Position numbers and translations under genes: made by a program. Shown in pieces: positions 5,464-5,846 of a stretch of 5,846 nt of DNA. Positions within the stretch are counted from its first letter, which is position 1, and every line of letters begins with the position of its first letter. The notes beneath the pieces were generated by a model. The model was not told the origin of the DNA. It did not search any database and worked only from the letters and a program-made list of their open reading frames with translations. This DNA comes from Caulobacteraceae bacterium UBA6225 (GTDB taxonomy: Bacteria > Pseudomonadota > Alphaproteobacteria > Caulobacterales > Caulobacteraceae): positions 5,966 through 11,811 of the forward strand of contig DJWR01000053.1 in the NCBI GenBank assembly GCA_002441055.1, in the 5' to 3' direction.

Positions 5464-5846
5464 ATGCGATTGTTCGCAGCCGGTCTTTTCACCTCCCTCA
5501 TTCTGGCCATCGCCGCCCCAGCCGGCGGCGCCTTGGCCCAGTCGGCGGACAGCACCGTCACCCTGGCGGACGGCACCAAGGTCGTCACCACGATCCGCGG
5601 CCTGAACGACATCACCATCCAGATCAGCGGCGGGCCCGACTTTGGGGCCAATCCAGCGACGGTGAACTTCACCAGCGTCGCGCCGGGCGCCGGCGTGATC
5701 GACTATGTCGGCACCATCACCCGCGGTGGCACGACCTCGCCCTTCACCTGTCAGGTCAATACGGTGACTCAGGCAGTGACTGGCACGGGCGCCTGTGACG
5801 TGGCCTTTGGGCAGACTTCAACGACGACGCCGCCTCCGGTGACGCC
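5464..5846 (+). CDS. Exported two-cysteine protein of unknown function, 3' end outside the window
   Basis: I do not recognise the family. Translation from the ATG at 5464 gives 127 residues with no stop before the window edge. AGGGGA at 5450-5455, eight bases upstream, supports this start. Residues 1-25 are a clear Sec signal peptide: Arg at position 2, the hydrophobic core LFTSLILAIAAPAGG, and ALA|Q cleavage. The mature part is rich in Thr, Val, Gly and Ser with alternating hydrophobics (STVTLADGTKVVTTIRG, ITIQISGG, ATVNFTSVAP), which suggests a beta-sandwich. Cys96 and Cys111, the only two cysteines seen, could form a disulfide in the periplasm or outside the cell. The visible end, TSTTTPPPVTP, looks like the start of a Thr/Pro-rich linker, so another domain or anchor may follow. 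It stands alone after the receptor terminator and need not be functionally linked to it. That the protein is real and exported is well supported; its function is unknown. Confidence 0.75.
   Translation, partial: MRLFAAGLFTSLILAIAAPAGGALAQSADSTVTLADGTKVVTTIRGLNDITIQISGGPDFGANPATVNFTSVAPGAGVIDYVGTITRGGTTSPFTCQVNTVTQAVTGTGACDVAFGQTSTTTPPPVT

Noticed and set aside
5286..5672. A 128-codon reverse-strand frame across the terminator and the start of the exported protein gene.
   Set aside because: It would read through the intrinsic terminator, ends at the TAAACCC hairpin and overlaps a gene with a clear signal peptide and ribosome binding site.

Overview
The window is high-GC DNA with long open frames in several registers. 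It encodes an outer-membrane TonB-dependent receptor with a sphingomonad/caulobacter-style plug domain, Sec signal peptides ending in ALA-Q, and WYL- and TetR-family regulators. Together these point to a free-living alphaproteobacterium, most likely Caulobacterales (Caulobacter, Phenylobacterium or Brevundimonas type) or Sphingomonadales. This placement is inferred from gene content and base composition, not from a marker gene.

Left part (1-1302): a WYL-domain transcriptional regulator runs leftward and leaves the window at position 1. Across a 73-bp gap it faces a rightward 138-aa protein that I do not recognise. Divergent placement of a regulator and a small orphan gene often means shared control, but no function can be assigned.

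Middle (1420-2597): a YbaK-family Cys-tRNA(Pro) deacylase (156 aa) is followed by a TetR-family regulator with a C-terminal region resembling the WHG type. Both run rightward. No clear terminator separates them.

Right part (2598-5332): a 135-bp gap holds a strong nested palindrome (2646-2665) and a second perfect inverted repeat (2670-2701). An 846-aa TonB-dependent outer-membrane receptor follows, complete from signal peptide to C-terminal aromatic residue. It ends in a small hairpin that includes its stop codon and then a textbook intrinsic terminator. The simplest reading is that the TetR protein senses the receptor's substrate or a product of it and controls the receptor through the palindrome. 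The substrate cannot be read from the sequence.

Far right (5464-5846): an exported, beta-rich, two-cysteine protein begins and is cut by the window edge just as a Thr/Pro-rich stretch starts.

Nothing here is a mobile element, CRISPR array, tRNA or rRNA. I do not see a clearly new multi-gene system. The most interesting material is the regulatory DNA before the receptor gene and the two unrecognised proteins.
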